Positions 26,021 through 38,438 are shown, counted from the first letter of the stretch. The stretch is 64,000 nucleotides of DNA from Pseudomonas sp. ok272 (GCF_900109995.1 NZ_FOCB01000008.1:62001-126000); one strand, 5' to 3'. Notes: generated by a model not told the origin, from the letters alone. Numbers and translations: made by a program.

Positions 26021-26640
26021 ATGGATCCTTTCCTATTGAATTGAATATCAGTCGCTGCTGGCCTGGATGTTGACTGAGCGATCTACTGCTGTTGTTACAG
26101 AGTCGGGAAGTGCTCGCCTGTCGGCATCCAGCTAACGTGCTTGCACGTTGTAATGGGCTCTATGTCGACGTGCCCTTCCCGAGATTAAGCAGGATGTCGC
26201 GATGCCCGCTCTCTAGGTTTAGATGTAATACCGAGCCGCCTAGGCTTGCTGGGTAAAAAGCAGTAAAAAGCAGTAAAAAGCAGTAAACAGCGGTAACCAA
26301 GTGAAGAGGGTGTCCAGCGACTTGATTGGTTTGGAAGCGAACAGCGAGTGGTTTTTCCGGGGCTATCCACCGACTACAGGACGGTATTGCAGTAGCGGAG
26401 GAAGGGGCCGAGGCTTGCCAGCACGAGTAGGTGATGCTCGGTGCTGGCTACTTCGCGGCCGCGCTGTTCGGTGTAAACCAGGCTCTACAGCGCAATATCT
26501 GCCGATAGGCTCGAGGAGAGACCACACTACGGCGAAACGCCGGAGTGTGGCCAAAGCCTTGAGTCTGAGTTGCCCGGCAGAGTGACTGGGGCAATCGGGC
26601 TACCCGGTACTCGCTCTTAAAGGTGCTGAATGACCGCCGG
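26021..26640. promoter_or_regulatory. 620-base gap upstream of the teichoic-acid-like module
   Basis: No gene with coding features is visible. Reading leftward this region separates kpsD from the phosphotransferase gene, so it may hold an internal promoter for the serotype-specific block or a long leader. It contains the 10-bp tandem repeat at 26251-26300 described separately. Possible reading frames here (for example 26301-26585) have no family features. Confidence 0.45.
26251..26300. repeat. Tandem 10-bp A-tract repeat, five units
   Basis: Five consecutive 10-base units: gggtaaaaag, cagtaaaaag, cagtaaaaag, cagtaaacag, cggtaaccaa. The first three keep a five-A run at exactly 10-bp spacing, close to one helical turn, so the runs lie on one face of the helix and could bend the DNA. 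Confidence 0.8.
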
Positions 26641-27750
26641 TCAATTGGCGCCCAGTGCTCGTCCCAGTACCAGTGTTTGCACAATCGGCCCAATAATCTT
26701 CTGCCACTCGTAAACCGCTGCGTTGGTTACGTAAATCGTGTCATCGGGCTTCAACATAACCTGGCGGGCATAGAAAATGGCCGCGGGGTCGCGCATATCA
26801 ATGCGCATGACTGTCGGTTTGGTCGCTTCACCTTCGCCCATTCGGAATACGAATACACCTTTAGGGTTGGCATTCGCTTCTTTCAGGCCGCCCACAGAGC
26901 CTAGGGCATCCAGCAGGCTGGTGTTCTGCGCAGGCAGGTCATGCAGGCCTGGGTCACCTACCGCACCCATGGCGACGAAGCGCTGGCGAGCTCGGTCGAG
27001 GATGACTTCCGAGTTCGGCTTGAGGACGAAGTTGTTCCCCGCCAACACGTCTTCGTAGTTGAAGCTGCTGGCTTGGTCGCCATTACGCACGGTGACGTTG
27101 ACCAGATGCGGTTCCAGTACCGGGCCGCCGGCCTGGTTGACGGCGTCCAGCAGGGTCAGTGGGCCTTGCAGGGTGGAGAAGCGCCCCGGGGCTTTCACGG
27201 CGCCGGCTACGAGCACGGAGCCGGACAGGTCGCCCACCAGGTCGACGTGTGCCTGAACATCTGTGGTCACGCCCTTGAGCTTTTGGCGGATCAGGTTTTC
27301 GACCTGGATCAGGGTCATGCCAGCAACGAACTGATGCCCTACGTAAGGCAACGAGATCATGCCTTGGTCGTCGATGCGCACCTTGAGTTGGGTGCCGCCG
27401 GTGGAGAGTGGGGCGAACAGGCCGCTGCCTTCCGGAGCGTTATCGGTAATCAGCACATTGATCTCGTCTCCGCCCATCAGGCGTACGCTTTGCGCCAGGG
27501 GGCTGGAGACGTTCGCCTTGGCCGGTTTGGTGGCCGGACGCATGAACGGGGCGATAGTGTTGGCGTTGATCTCTACCAAGTCATACGCGGTGTTGCTGCT
27601 TTCGATGTCACCTTTGTAAGGGCCGGCACCGGACAGGGTGTTGGCGCAACCGGACAGGGTCAACGTCACCAGCAGCAAACCCGCGACAGCACTGTTTCGC
27701 ATGCTCACGTTCAGGGGGCGAAGGGGCAGGGCAGTAAGGGATTTAATCAC
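26641..27750 (-). CDS. kpsD: Outer-membrane polysaccharide export lipoprotein (KpsD/CtrA/Wza-like OPX)
   Basis: 369 residues. A signal sequence ends in a lipobox LTLSGC (Cys about residue 36), so the mature protein is a lipoprotein. A polysaccharide-export domain follows (about 90-190, LMGGDEINVLITD) with SLBB-like repeats (GSVLVAGAVKAPGRF, FVAMGAVGDPGLHDL). OPX proteins form the outer-membrane channel for capsule export. The length is that of CtrA/BexD/Wza, clearly shorter than E. coli KpsD. The GTG start at 27750 overlaps the kpsE stop and has AGGA 5 bases upstream; upstream ATG 27771 would lie inside kpsE, and ATG 27702 is a downstream alternative. Confidence 0.88.
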   Translation of the reverse strand: MIKSLTALPLRPLNVSMRNSAVAGLLLVTLTLSGCANTLSGAGPYKGDIESSNTAYDLVEINANTIAPFMRPATKPAKANVSSPLAQSVRLMGGDEINVLITDNAPEGSGLFAPLSTGGTQLKVRIDDQGMISLPYVGHQFVAGMTLIQVENLIRQKLKGVTTDVQAHVDLVGDLSGSVLVAGAVKAPGRFSTLQGPLTLLDAVNQAGGPVLEPHLVNVTVRNGDQASSFNYEDVLAGNNFVLKPNSEVILDRARQRFVAMGAVGDPGLHDLPAQNTSLLDALGSVGGLKEANANPKGVFVFRMGEGEATKPTVMRIDMRDPAAIFYARQVMLKPDDTIYVTNAAVYEWQKIIGPIVQTLVLGRALGAN

Positions 27751-28849
27751 GATGATCCTCGATCGATGCAATTAGGAAGCGGGTAATGCCGTAGAGCAGC
27801 AATAGCGCCAGGAGGATGGTCGCCAGGTTGTACAGGCGCTCTGGATAGAGGGCGATCTGTGGGGTGTTCGGGCTGACCACGGTCACCAGGGTGCGAATTT
27901 TTTTGCTGGCTTCGATACGGGCGTTGTCGAGTGCGGCAACGGCGGTTTTGTAGGTTTCTTCGGCGATGCCGGCGTCCAGGGTCAACTGGTGGAAACGCGA
28001 GGCAACCACGTTGAGTTGGTCGCCATCGGGTGCGGACACCAGCAAGCGCTTTTCTGCGTTCAACTGCTCACGGATAGCATTGACCCGTTGCTGCTGTTGC
28101 TTGACCTGGGGGGAATCCGGGCGAAGTTTATAGAGCATCTGGGTGAGGACGGCACGTTCTTTGGAATGTTCGCCTTCCAGGGTGTCGATGATGCTGGCGC
28201 GACCTTGGGCGGAGCTTTTGCCGTCCAGAACTTTGTTGCGGTTCTGGAAGCTGAGCAACTCTTCCTTGCGCTGTGTGGAGTTCTTTCTGGCGCCTTCCAG
28301 TTCAGTTTGGGCAAAGCGCATCTGCTCGCGAGCGATGCTGTGGGAGACTTCGTTTACGAAGTGCTCGCTGGCTTCGAGTATGGTCTTGACCATCTCTTCG
28401 GCCAGTTCCGGGCTGAAGGCTTGTACTTCAACTTTCAGCAGACCGGTGGTTTCGTCGTAATGGGCCGAGACCATGCGCTGGTAGTACTCGAGCAGGTCTT
28501 CACGCGGGGTATCGGTCGACAGCCAGAAGAACGGGTCGTTGCGCTGCTTGCTGTACTGCTCGACCCAGTGCAGGCGGTCTTCGAGCAACAGCATCATGTC
28601 CATCGACATGATGTACTCGCGCAGGTACAGGGTCTCTTCTCGAGACGCCGGGTTGGCCCCCGTCAGCAGCATACTCAGGCCGGGCAATTGTGCACCCGGA
28701 TTGCTACCTTCCTGACGCACCACGACCTGGGCGGAGCTGACGAAGCGGTCCGCAGCAAAGAAGCCGTAGTAGATGATGGCCAGTACCATCGGTACTACGA
28801 TTAGCCCCATTGTCAGGCGCCAGCCCTTGAATTTACCCGTACTACTCAT
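27743..28849 (-). CDS. kpsE: KpsE, inner-membrane polysaccharide co-polymerase/adaptor
   Basis: 368 residues: N-terminal membrane helix (about 10-35), a long periplasmic region with heptad-rich coiled coil (about 170-300, EGARKNSTQRKEELLSFQNR to VKQQQQRVNAIREQLNAEKR) and a C-terminal helix (about 335-360). This is the PCP-3 architecture of KpsE/CtrB/BexC, which links the KpsMT transporter to the outer-membrane channel. AAGGA 11 bases before ATG 28849 decides the start; ATG 28861 would place the Shine-Dalgarno within 3 bases. It overlaps kpsD by 8 bases and follows kpsT by 48 bases. Confidence 0.92.
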   Translation of the reverse strand: MSSTGKFKGWRLTMGLIVVPMVLAIIYYGFFAADRFVSSAQVVVRQEGSNPGAQLPGLSMLLTGANPASREETLYLREYIMSMDMMLLLEDRLHWVEQYSKQRNDPFFWLSTDTPREDLLEYYQRMVSAHYDETTGLLKVEVQAFSPELAEEMVKTILEASEHFVNEVSHSIAREQMRFAQTELEGARKNSTQRKEELLSFQNRNKVLDGKSSAQGRASIIDTLEGEHSKERAVLTQMLYKLRPDSPQVKQQQQRVNAIREQLNAEKRLLVSAPDGDQLNVVASRFHQLTLDAGIAEETYKTAVAALDNARIEASKKIRTLVTVVSPNTPQIALYPERLYNLATILLALLLLYGITRFLIASIEDHRD

Positions 28850-28897
28850 ATGCACACGCATCCTTGAAATGAAACAGTCACGCCGTGGTTTTGGCGA

Positions 28898-29551
28898 TCA
28901 GGTGTTGTAGGCCTTGATGCCTTCATCGACATCGTCATAGATCTGTACCCCGCCGTCGCACACCAGCAGCACGACGTCACAGAGCTTTTTGATTTCGGGC
29001 ATGCTGTGGGAAACCAGCACCACCTTGGATTTTTGCAGGCGCTGCTGGAACACTTCCGCGCACTTGCGTTTGAAGTGCGCATCACCCACCGACATCACTT
29101 CATCGATCAGGTAATAGTCGAAGTCGAAGGCCATGCTCAGGCCGAACGCCAGGCGCGAGCGCATGCCGGAGGAGTAGGTCTTCACCGGCTCGTCGATCCA
29201 ACTGCCGATTTCGGCGAAATCTTCGACGTAGGCGATCTTCTGGCGCATGGCTTCGCCCGTGGCGCCATAGACTCGGCTCACGAACTTGATGTTTTCCCGC
29301 CCGCTCATGCTGCCCTGGAAGCCACCGGATAAACCCACGGGCCAGGAAATGCTCTGGTCGGTGACGATGGTCCCTGAATCAGGGACATCGGCGCCGCCCA
29401 GCAGGCGCATCAAGGTTGACTTGCCCGCGCCGTTGCGGCCGATCAGGCCGATGTTTTTCCCCGCGGGGATCTTCAGGGACAGGTCGCGAAATACATGGCG
29501 ACGGCCTTTGGGTGTCAGGTACGACTTGGTGATGTTTCTTAGCTCGAACAC
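28898..29551 (-). CDS. kpsT: KpsT, capsule ABC-transporter ATPase
   Basis: 217 residues, the usual KpsT length. Walker A is GRNGAGKST (about 38-46), the signature loop reads YSSGMRSRLAF, and the Walker B is YYLIDEVMSVGD, all as in capsule ATPases of ABC-2 type. It powers export of the completed polymer across the inner membrane with KpsM. The start is GTG 29551, with a CAGG ribosome binding site about 8 bases upstream, 13 bases after kpsM. Confidence 0.95.
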   Translation of the reverse strand: MFELRNITKSYLTPKGRRHVFRDLSLKIPAGKNIGLIGRNGAGKSTLMRLLGGADVPDSGTIVTDQSISWPVGLSGGFQGSMSGRENIKFVSRVYGATGEAMRQKIAYVEDFAEIGSWIDEPVKTYSSGMRSRLAFGLSMAFDFDYYLIDEVMSVGDAHFKRKCAEVFQQRLQKSKVVLVSHSMPEIKKLCDVVLLVCDGGVQIYDDVDEGIKAYNT

Positions 29552-29564
29552 GGGAAGCCTGCGG

Positions 29565-30359
29565 TTAGCCGTTCTTGGTGGAGATCAAATGCAGTCGACG
29601 AACCCGGTAAGCGCCAAGGGAGACGAACAACAAAACCAGGGTAAAGGCGATCACGTAATGCACCGAAACACCGTCGACCGGCACGTAGTGCGGGAAGATT
29701 TCGGCGCGAATCAGCTCTAGCAGGTGCAGGAACGGATTGAGCAGTAGCAGCGGCAGCGCCGCGTGCGGCAGGTAAGCGGCCGGGATGAGTACGCCAGAGA
29801 TGAAGTAGAGCGGAAAGAACATCATGCGTAGAAACAATGTGCTGCCGGGCATTGCATGGGCAATCAGTGCAAGCAGCACGCCCAGGCCAAAGGAGAACAG
29901 TACGCCGAGCAGGATGGTCAATATCCATTCGATCGGTGACTTGATGGACATGTCAAAGCCATACCAGGCAAAGCCAAATACCAGGATGGCGTATACGGTC
30001 GCCGAGAGACTGAACTCTACAAGTACGCGTGCGATAAAGGTGTCGAGCGGCTTGATCTGTTTATAGGCAAACAGCGAGCGGTTTTCCTTGGGGCTATTCA
30101 TCAGGCGCAAGGCGGTGTTGCGAAACAACAGGAACGGGGCTAGGCCAACCAGGACAAAAACCTGGAAATCAATGCCGGCCATGGTTCGGCCGCGAAGTAC
30201 AGTGATCACCACGCTTAGGATCAATAGGTGAGAAATCGGCTCGATCAGCGTCCAGATTGCCCCCATTCGACGCGCGCCCATCCGCGAACGCGCTTCGCGT
30301 AACACCAGGGCAAAGATGACGGATTTTTTGATTTGCAGGGCAGAGCGAGGCTTGAGCAT
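29565..30359 (-). CDS. kpsM: KpsM, capsule ABC-transporter permease
   Basis: 264 residues of the ABC-2 permease type with about six transmembrane helices (for example 37-57, 65-82, 112-137, 145-168, 176-196, 230-250), beginning with the amphipathic REARSRMGARRMGAIWTLIEP typical of KpsM/CtrC. It forms the membrane channel for capsule export. First gene of the kpsMTED run; its promoter must lie in 30360-30587. The locus ends here, next to acnA. Confidence 0.95.
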   Translation of the reverse strand: MLKPRSALQIKKSVIFALVLREARSRMGARRMGAIWTLIEPISHLLILSVVITVLRGRTMAGIDFQVFVLVGLAPFLLFRNTALRLMNSPKENRSLFAYKQIKPLDTFIARVLVEFSLSATVYAILVFGFAWYGFDMSIKSPIEWILTILLGVLFSFGLGVLLALIAHAMPGSTLFLRMMFFPLYFISGVLIPAAYLPHAALPLLLLNPFLHLLELIRAEIFPHYVPVDGVSVHYVIAFTLVLLFVSLGAYRVRRLHLISTKNG

Positions 30360-30587
30360 GATTTACCGCACAGCACAACGACACGATGAGCGCGTTGTTT
30401 GAATTCAATTTCAGAGGACTACCCGTCTGTAGGACGAATCGCTTCCATTCGAGGGGCGGGAGGGTAAACGTTGGGGCAGACATGCGTCAAGTTGGGGAGT
30501 TCCCGGTCGCAAGACGGGAATTAGTCAGTGTTTATTGGGTTTGGGCGTGTCATCCAGGGATTGATGCGGGGAGAGTGAGGGCCACAA
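30360..30587. promoter_or_regulatory. Upstream region of the kpsMTED operon
   Basis: 228 bases with no gene. It should hold the promoter of the leftward kpsMTED transcript. I looked for the ops sequence in the leftward direction (ACGCTACCGCC in the given strand) and did not find it. A small hairpin (TTCCCGGTC gcaa GACGGGAA, one bulge) lies at 30500-30520; it lacks a T run. Confidence 0.4.
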
Positions 30588-30623
30588 ACACAAAAACACC
30601 GCCGGGTGGCGGTGTTTTTGTGT
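30588..30623. terminator. Strong bidirectional terminator after acnA
   Basis: A perfect 16-bp stem (ACACAAAAACACCGCC at 588-603 and its complement at 608-623) with a GGGT loop. Because the stem contains a five-A and a five-T run, it works in both directions; leftward it ends acnA transcription and separates it from the capsule locus. It begins 9 bases after the acnA stop. Confidence 0.93.
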
Positions 30624-30632
30624 GGGTCAGTG

Positions 30633-33374
<2,742 letters not shown>

Positions 33375-33572
33375 TACGATCACTCCTTTGAATCCGCACG
33401 GCTACGGATTGAGGGGACGGGCAGAGCTCTTAACCTAGCTCCGTTTGGCATATCTGGCTAATAACTGGACGCTATGGACACGTCCGAGGTGGCGAAGTCG
33501 GCTATCATGCGCCGGTTTTCGTGACAGGCTTTGCGACAGGGCAAGGTTGCGCACCGTTGCCCAGGAGATTTA

Positions 33573-34646
33573 ATGAACATCCTCTTTATGCATTGCCGGC
33601 CAGGTTTCGAAGGTGAAGTCTGCTCGGAGATCGCCGAGCACGCCGCCCGCTTGAACGTGGCCGGGTATGCCAAGGCCAAGACGGCCAGCGCCTGCGCTGA
33701 ATTTGTGTGCACTGAAGAAGACGGCGCCGAGCGCCTGATGCGCGGCCAGCGGTTCTCGCAGTTGATCTTCCCGCGTCAATGGGCGCGTGGCATGTTCATC
33801 GACCTGCCGGAAACCGACCGCATCAGCGTTATCCTCGCGCACATGGTGGATTTCCCGGTGTGCGGCAGCCTTTGGCTGGAAATGGTCGACACCAACGATG
33901 GCAAGGAACTGTCGAACTTCTGCAAGAAGTTTGAAGTCCACCTGCGCAAGGCGCTGTTGGCGGCCGGCAAACTGGTGGATGACCCCAGCAAGCCGCGCTT
34001 GCTGCTGACCTTCAAGAGCGGTCGTGAAGTGTTTATGGGCCTGGCCGAGTCGAATAACTCGGCGATGTGGCCGATGGGCATTCCGCGCCTGAAGTTCCCC
34101 CGCGAGGCACCCAGCCGCTCCACCTTGAAGCTGGAGGAGGCCTGGCACCATTTCATCCCCCGCGATCAATGGGATGAGCGCTTGCACAGCGACATGACTG
34201 GCGTTGACCTGGGCGCGGCCCCGGGCGGCTGGACCTGGCAACTGGTCAACCGTGGCATGCTGGTGACGGCCATCGACAACGGTCCGATGGCCGAGAGCTT
34301 GATGGACACCGGGTTGGTCCAGCATTTGATGGCTGACGGGTTCACCTTCAAGCCCAAGCAGCCGGTGGACTGGATGGTCTGTGACATCGTCGAGAAGCCG
34401 GCGCGCAACGCGGCCATGCTCGAAGAGTGGATTGGCGAGGGCCATTGCCGTGAGGCGGTGGTCAACCTCAAGCTGCCGATGAAGCAGCGCTATGCCGAGG
34501 TCAAGCGTTTGCTGGAGCGGATCGAGGAAGGTTTCAAGGCGCGCGGGATCAAAGTCGATATCGGCTGCAAGCAGCTCTACCACGACCGCGAGGAAGTGAC
34601 TTGTCACCTGCGTCGGCATGATGTGATCAAGCCCAAGAAACGCTGA
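33573..34646 (+). CDS. rlmM: RlmM, 23S rRNA C2498 ribose 2'-O-methyltransferase
   Basis: 357 residues, the usual length. N-terminal THUMP-like region starting MNILFMHCRPGFEGEV; C-terminal Rossmann methyltransferase with SAM motif DLGAAPGGWTWQL (about 212-224) and a KLPMKQRY segment carrying the catalytic Lys. It methylates the ribose of C2498 in 23S rRNA. CAGGAG lies upstream of ATG 33573. The gene is divergent from acnA across a 198-base gap and is followed by a REP pair. Confidence 0.95.
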   Translation: MNILFMHCRPGFEGEVCSEIAEHAARLNVAGYAKAKTASACAEFVCTEEDGAERLMRGQRFSQLIFPRQWARGMFIDLPETDRISVILAHMVDFPVCGSLWLEMVDTNDGKELSNFCKKFEVHLRKALLAAGKLVDDPSKPRLLLTFKSGREVFMGLAESNNSAMWPMGIPRLKFPREAPSRSTLKLEEAWHHFIPRDQWDERLHSDMTGVDLGAAPGGWTWQLVNRGMLVTAIDNGPMAESLMDTGLVQHLMADGFTFKPKQPVDWMVCDIVEKPARNAAMLEEWIGEGHCREAVVNLKLPMKQRYAEVKRLLERIEEGFKARGIKVDIGCKQLYHDREEVTCHLRRHDVIKPKKR

Positions 34647-34660
34647 GTCCGCAAATCCCT

Positions 34661-34750
34661 TGTGGGAGCGAGCCTGCTCGCGAAGGCATCGGCACATTGC
34701 GTATCGATGTTGACGGATCCACCGCGTTCGCGAGCAGGCTCGCGCCCACC
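34661..34750. repeat. REP pair (BIME-like), rlmM-tusA
   Basis: Two REP-type palindromes in opposite orientation: GTGGGAGCGAGCCTGCTCGC at 662-681 and its near-complement TTCGCGAGCAGGCTCGCG at 727-744 followed by CCCAC. This GTGGGAGCGAGC family is widespread in P. fluorescens-group genomes. Confidence 0.88.
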
Positions 34751-34814
34751 TACACCCCAGATGACGATACACCCGGCCTTGCGCGACAATGCCGGCCAGT
34801 TCCAGGAGTTAACC

Positions 34815-35066
34815 ATGAGTGAAATGATCGATACGCCGGTCGACGGCACGCTGGACGCCACGGGCCTCAATTGCCCGGAGCCGGTGATGATGCTGCACCA
34901 GCACGTGCGCGACCTGCCGGCCGGTGGCCTGTTGAAGGTAATAGCCACCGACCCGTCGACCCGCCGCGATATCCCCAAGTTCTGTGTGTTTCTTGGCCAT
35001 GAGCTGGTGGGCCAGCACGAACAGGCTGGGACCTACCTGTACTGGATTCGCAAGAAGTCTGACTAA
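34815..35066 (+). CDS. tusA: TusA-family sulfur-carrier protein
   Basis: 83 residues with the signature [12 protein letters not shown]: Cys20 in the CPxP motif accepts persulfide sulfur. TusA passes sulfur to TusBCD-E for the 2-thio group of tRNA wobble uridine. CAGGAG just upstream fixes ATG 34815. The gene is alone between two intergenic REP regions and converges on the MATE gene. Confidence 0.93.
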   Translation: MSEMIDTPVDGTLDATGLNCPEPVMMLHQHVRDLPAGGLLKVIATDPSTRRDIPKFCVFLGHELVGQHEQAGTYLYWIRKKSD

Positions 35067-35082
35067 GCGTCGTATCCCCCCA

Positions 35083-35209
35083 AAAGAGGGCCTGCAATGG
35101 TAGCGAGTGCCAGTCAGTTAAGCGAAACCCGCGTGGGAGCGAGCAGGCTCGCTCCCACAGGTTTGGCGCCTTAACTGACTGACATTAGCGATTGCGGGCC
35201 TTCTGTTTT
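35083..35209. repeat. Composite hairpin with nested REP, tusA / MATE
   Basis: An imperfect 127-base palindrome fills the gap between two convergent genes. At the centre is a perfect REP hairpin (GTGGGAGCGAGC at 133-144 and its complement at 147-158), nested in AAACC/GGTTT and in a 12-bp repeat CAGTCAGTTAAG (111-122) / CTTAACTGACTG (170-181). Beyond that, AAAAGAGGGCC and GGGCCTTCTGTTTT pair imperfectly at the ends. It probably terminates both transcripts. Confidence 0.8.
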
Positions 35210-35211
35210 AT

Positions 35212-36630
35212 TTATGCCTGGCTCACTGCCCGCTGACTGATGCGAATGCGTTTGCGTGCACTGCGCACCAGGCGGATCGACAGCATCAGCGCCGCGCAGC
35301 TCAGGCCGGCGATCAGGCCTTCCCACAGCCCACTCGGGCCGCTGGCCGGACGTATCCAGTCGGTCAGTCCCAGGATGTAACCCACTGGCAGGCCGATGCC
35401 CCAATAGGCAAACAGGGTCAGGATCATCGTCACCCGGGTGTCCTGATAGCCCCGCAGGGCGCCGGCGCAGATCACCTGGATCGCGTCGGAAAACTGGTAC
35501 AGCGCGGCATACACGATCAGCATCGAGGCGATCTGGATCACTTCCCGGTCGGGGGTATAGATCGAGGCGATCGGCTCGCGCAGCAACAGGATCAAGCTGG
35601 CCGAGAAGGCTGCAAACACCAGCGCCGCGCCCAACCCGACCTTCGCCGCGAAACGCGCCTGGTACGGGTTGCCGGCCCCGAGCGCCTGGCCGACCCGTAC
35701 CGTCACCGCCATCCCAAGGGAGTACGGAATCATGAACAGCAGCGAACTGATGTTCAGGGCGATTTGGTGCCCGGCCACCACGGTGGAGCCGAGGCTGCCG
35801 ATCAACAGGGCGATGACCGCGAAGATGCTCGACTCGGCGAAGACCGCGATGCCAATCGGCAAGCCGATGCTGATCAGGCGCTTGATCACCGGCCATTGCG
35901 GGCGATCGAAACGAATCAGTACCCGGGTCTTGGCATAGAAGGGGGCCCAGCGGGTCCAGCCGGCCATGCTCAAGGCCATGAACCACATGACGATGCCGCT
36001 GGCCCAGCCGCAACCGACGCCGCCCAGGGCCGGCAGGCCGAAGTGGCCGTAGATCAACGCATAGTTCAGCGGGATGTTGAGCAGCAGGCCGCAGATGCCG
36101 ATGACCATGCTCGGTCGGGTGCGGCCCATGCCATCGCTGTAACAGCGCAGCACGTAGTAGAAGCCAATGCCCGGGAAGCCGAAGGCGATCCCCTGCAGGT
36201 AGCCCATGCTCGGCTCGATCAACAGGGGGTCGACTTTCATCCAGTGCAGGATCGGCTCGGCGCTGAGCAGCAGGCCGCTGCCGATCAGCCCGACACACAG
36301 GGCCAGCCACATGGCTTGACGCGCCAACGGGCCGATCTGGTCAAGCTGGCCGGCACCAAAGCGTTGGGCGACTTTGGGCGTGGTGGCCAGCAGCACGCCG
36401 GACATCAGCAAGTAGACGGGAATCCAGATCGAGTTGCCCAGGGCCACCGAGGCCAGGTCCCGTGGGCTGACGCGGCCCGCCATGACCGCATCGACAAAGC
36501 CCATCGCCGTGGTCGCCAACTGCGCGATCATGATCGGCAACGCCAGGCTGAGCAGGCCCTTGAGCTCCAGGCGTACCGGGGTGGCCTGGTTGGGAGCAAG
36601 AGTGGGGGTGTTGCCAGTTGCAGAGTTCAC
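35212..36630 (-). CDS. MATE-family multidrug efflux transporter (NorM/PmpM-like)
   Basis: 472 residues with about 12 transmembrane helices and two MATE repeats; the first begins [21 protein letters not shown] and includes [22 protein letters not shown] pumps export cationic drugs using a Na+ or H+ gradient. I chose GTG 36630 because [14 protein letters not shown] starts near the usual NorM N-terminus. Longer readings from ATG 36672 or 36765 add residues without family support. It is divergent from pdxB. Confidence 0.9.
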   Translation of the reverse strand: MNSATGNTPTLAPNQATPVRLELKGLLSLALPIMIAQLATTAMGFVDAVMAGRVSPRDLASVALGNSIWIPVYLLMSGVLLATTPKVAQRFGAGQLDQIGPLARQAMWLALCVGLIGSGLLLSAEPILHWMKVDPLLIEPSMGYLQGIAFGFPGIGFYYVLRCYSDGMGRTRPSMVIGICGLLLNIPLNYALIYGHFGLPALGGVGCGWASGIVMWFMALSMAGWTRWAPFYAKTRVLIRFDRPQWPVIKRLISIGLPIGIAVFAESSIFAVIALLIGSLGSTVVAGHQIALNISSLLFMIPYSLGMAVTVRVGQALGAGNPYQARFAAKVGLGAALVFAAFSASLILLLREPIASIYTPDREVIQIASMLIVYAALYQFSDAIQVICAGALRGYQDTRVTMILTLFAYWGIGLPVGYILGLTDWIRPASGPSGLWEGLIAGLSCAALMLSIRLVRSARKRIRISQRAVSQA

Positions 36631-36776
36631 AAGCGAAGCGTCCAGAGGGTTTTGAAGCACAGGACGGCGCATTCTACGCGTTGACGCGTCAGTCAGGAAA
36701 ACTCCTGTGTTGCGGATTTGTAAGCTCGCCCCCTTGGCCGCTGCGCTACACTGCCGGTCCGCCAAAGGAGCCTGCC

Positions 36777-37919
36777 ATGTTGATTGTTGCCGACGAAAAT
36801 ATCCCGCTGCTCGATGCCTTCTTCCAGGGCTTCGGTGAGATCCGCCGCGTGCCGGGGCGTTCCATCGATCGCGCCACGGTCGAGCAGGCTGACGTGTTGC
36901 TGGTGCGCTCGGTGACCAACGTCAACCGCGCCTTGCTCGAAGGCAGCAAGGTCCGGTTTGTCGGCACATGCACCATCGGCACCGATCACCTGGACCTGGA
37001 TTACTTCGCGCAGGCCGGCATCACCTGGTCCAGCGCGCCAGGGTGCAACGCCCGGGGCGTGGTCGACTACGTGCTGGGCAGCCTGCTGACCCTGGCCGAA
37101 ATCGAAGGCGTGGCGCTGGCCGAGCGTACGTATGGGGTGGTCGGCGCAGGTGAAGTGGGCGCTCGATTGGTCAAGGTGCTCAAGGGTCTGGGTTGGCATG
37201 TGCTGGTGTGCGATCCACCGCGCCAGGCCGCCGAAGGTGGCGACTATGCCAGCCTGGAGCAGGTTATTGCACAGTGCGATGTCATCAGCCTGCATACCCC
37301 GCTGAGCACCTCCGGCGAACAGTCGACCTGGCATTTGTTTGATCGCCAGCGGTTGCAGCAACTCAAACCCGGCGCCTGGCTGATCAACGCCAGCCGAGGC
37401 CCGGTGGTGGACAACGCCGCGTTGCGCGACGTGCTGCTGGAGCGCGAGGACCTGCAAGCGGTGCTGGACGTGTGGGAGGGCGAGCCCAGCGTTGATATCG
37501 CCTTGGCCGAACTGTGCGTGATCGCCACCCCGCACATCGCCGGCTACAGCCTCGATGGCAAGCAGCGCGGGACGGCGCAGATCTATCAGGCGTTCTGTCA
37601 GTTCATCGATCAAGCGGCCAGCGTCACCCTCGATCAGTTGTTGCCGGCCCCGTGGCTGGCGCAGGTGCACGTGAACGCCAGCAGCGATCCGGCATGGGCC
37701 TTGGCAATGTTGTGCCGTGGCGTATACGACCCGCGCCGCGACGATGCCGACTTTCGCCGCAGCCTGGTGGTCAGCGGTGCCGAACAGCGCGCCGCGTTTG
37801 ACCTGCTGCGCAAACACTATCCCGAGCGGCGTGAGATCGATGGGCTGCAGGTGCGCATCGACGGTGAGTCGCCGCAGCTCAAGCAAATCGTCACGGCGCT
37901 GGGTGCGCAACTGATCTAA
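36777..37919 (+). CDS. pdxB: Erythronate-4-phosphate dehydrogenase PdxB
   Basis: 380 residues, the standard length. NAD motif [12 protein letters not shown] (about 121-132), D-2-hydroxyacid-dehydrogenase catalytic set [14 protein letters not shown] (Arg), LDVWEGEP (Glu) and [11 protein letters not shown] (His), and a C-terminal DUF3410-type dimerisation domain. It oxidises 4-phosphoerythronate in the pyridoxal phosphate pathway. AAAGGAG upstream fixes ATG 36777. It converges with a small conserved gene, as in other Pseudomonas. Confidence 0.96.
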   Translation: MLIVADENIPLLDAFFQGFGEIRRVPGRSIDRATVEQADVLLVRSVTNVNRALLEGSKVRFVGTCTIGTDHLDLDYFAQAGITWSSAPGCNARGVVDYVLGSLLTLAEIEGVALAERTYGVVGAGEVGARLVKVLKGLGWHVLVCDPPRQAAEGGDYASLEQVIAQCDVISLHTPLSTSGEQSTWHLFDRQRLQQLKPGAWLINASRGPVVDNAALRDVLLEREDLQAVLDVWEGEPSVDIALAELCVIATPHIAGYSLDGKQRGTAQIYQAFCQFIDQAASVTLDQLLPAPWLAQVHVNASSDPAWALAMLCRGVYDPRRDDADFRRSLVVSGAEQRAAFDLLRKHYPERREIDGLQVRIDGESPQLKQIVTALGAQLI

Positions 37920-37967
37920 GGGCGCTAAGGCGTGCTCCCACAAGCTAGGCGCTGCTTCCAATAAAAA

Positions 37968-37998
37968 ACCCGGCCTAACAGGTGGCCGGGTCGGAGGA
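37968..37998 (-). terminator. Terminator for the small gene convergent with pdxB
   Basis: An 8-bp stem ACCCGGCC (968-975) / GGCCGGGT (984-991) with an 8-base loop. On the minus strand the stem is followed by TTTTTTAT (at 961-967 on the given strand), so it terminates leftward transcription of the small gene starting at 38192; it is also close behind pdxB. Confidence 0.78.
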
Positions 37999-38012
37999 TG
38001 TGCGCCAGTGTC

Positions 38013-38192
38013 TCAACCTTGTTTGGCAGGCCTGACCAATCGCTGCTCCAGTTCGCGGCATGCGCTCTGGATCATGTCTTCAGTGATCGGTACTTCGCGG
38101 CCTTGGGCGTCAATAATGGCGCACCCCAGAGACTGGTGTGGCTGCGTGCGGATCACTTGAATCTTGTCATCGCTGCTGTGTTGCAAGGACAT
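38013..38192 (-). CDS. Conserved small Pseudomonas protein (PA1375.1-like)
   Basis: 59 residues, MSLQHSSDDKIQVIRTQPHQ and on, with no transmembrane helix or known catalytic motif. Function unknown. Supporting evidence for being real: AGGAG 7 bases before ATG 38192, a terminator just downstream, and a position beside pdxB that recurs in Pseudomonas genomes. An upstream ATG at 38207 would leave no ribosome binding site. Confidence 0.75.
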   Translation of the reverse strand: MSLQHSSDDKIQVIRTQPHQSLGCAIIDAQGREVPITEDMIQSACRELEQRLVRPAKQG

Positions 38193-38438
38193 GGCCTGTC
38201 TCCTCATCAGGTTGTGCGCTTACTATAAATCCGCCAAATGACCGGGCTGTGACAGCTTCCTACAACAAGGCAGGCGGTCATTGCAGTCCATCAGAAATAC
38301 CCCATGACTGCCACCCAGACCTTAGACCAATAGTTTCTAGGGGCTATTGTCACTCGGCATATTTAACCGGACTCATTGTGATTTACAGACGTTCCATGGA
38401 AGCGACCGGTGTAGGCTGGTAGCCATTAGCCCCTTCGG

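Noticed and set aside
26251..26300. Short tandem repeats as a CRISPR array
   Set aside because: The units are 10 bp with no spacers and no cas genes lie nearby.
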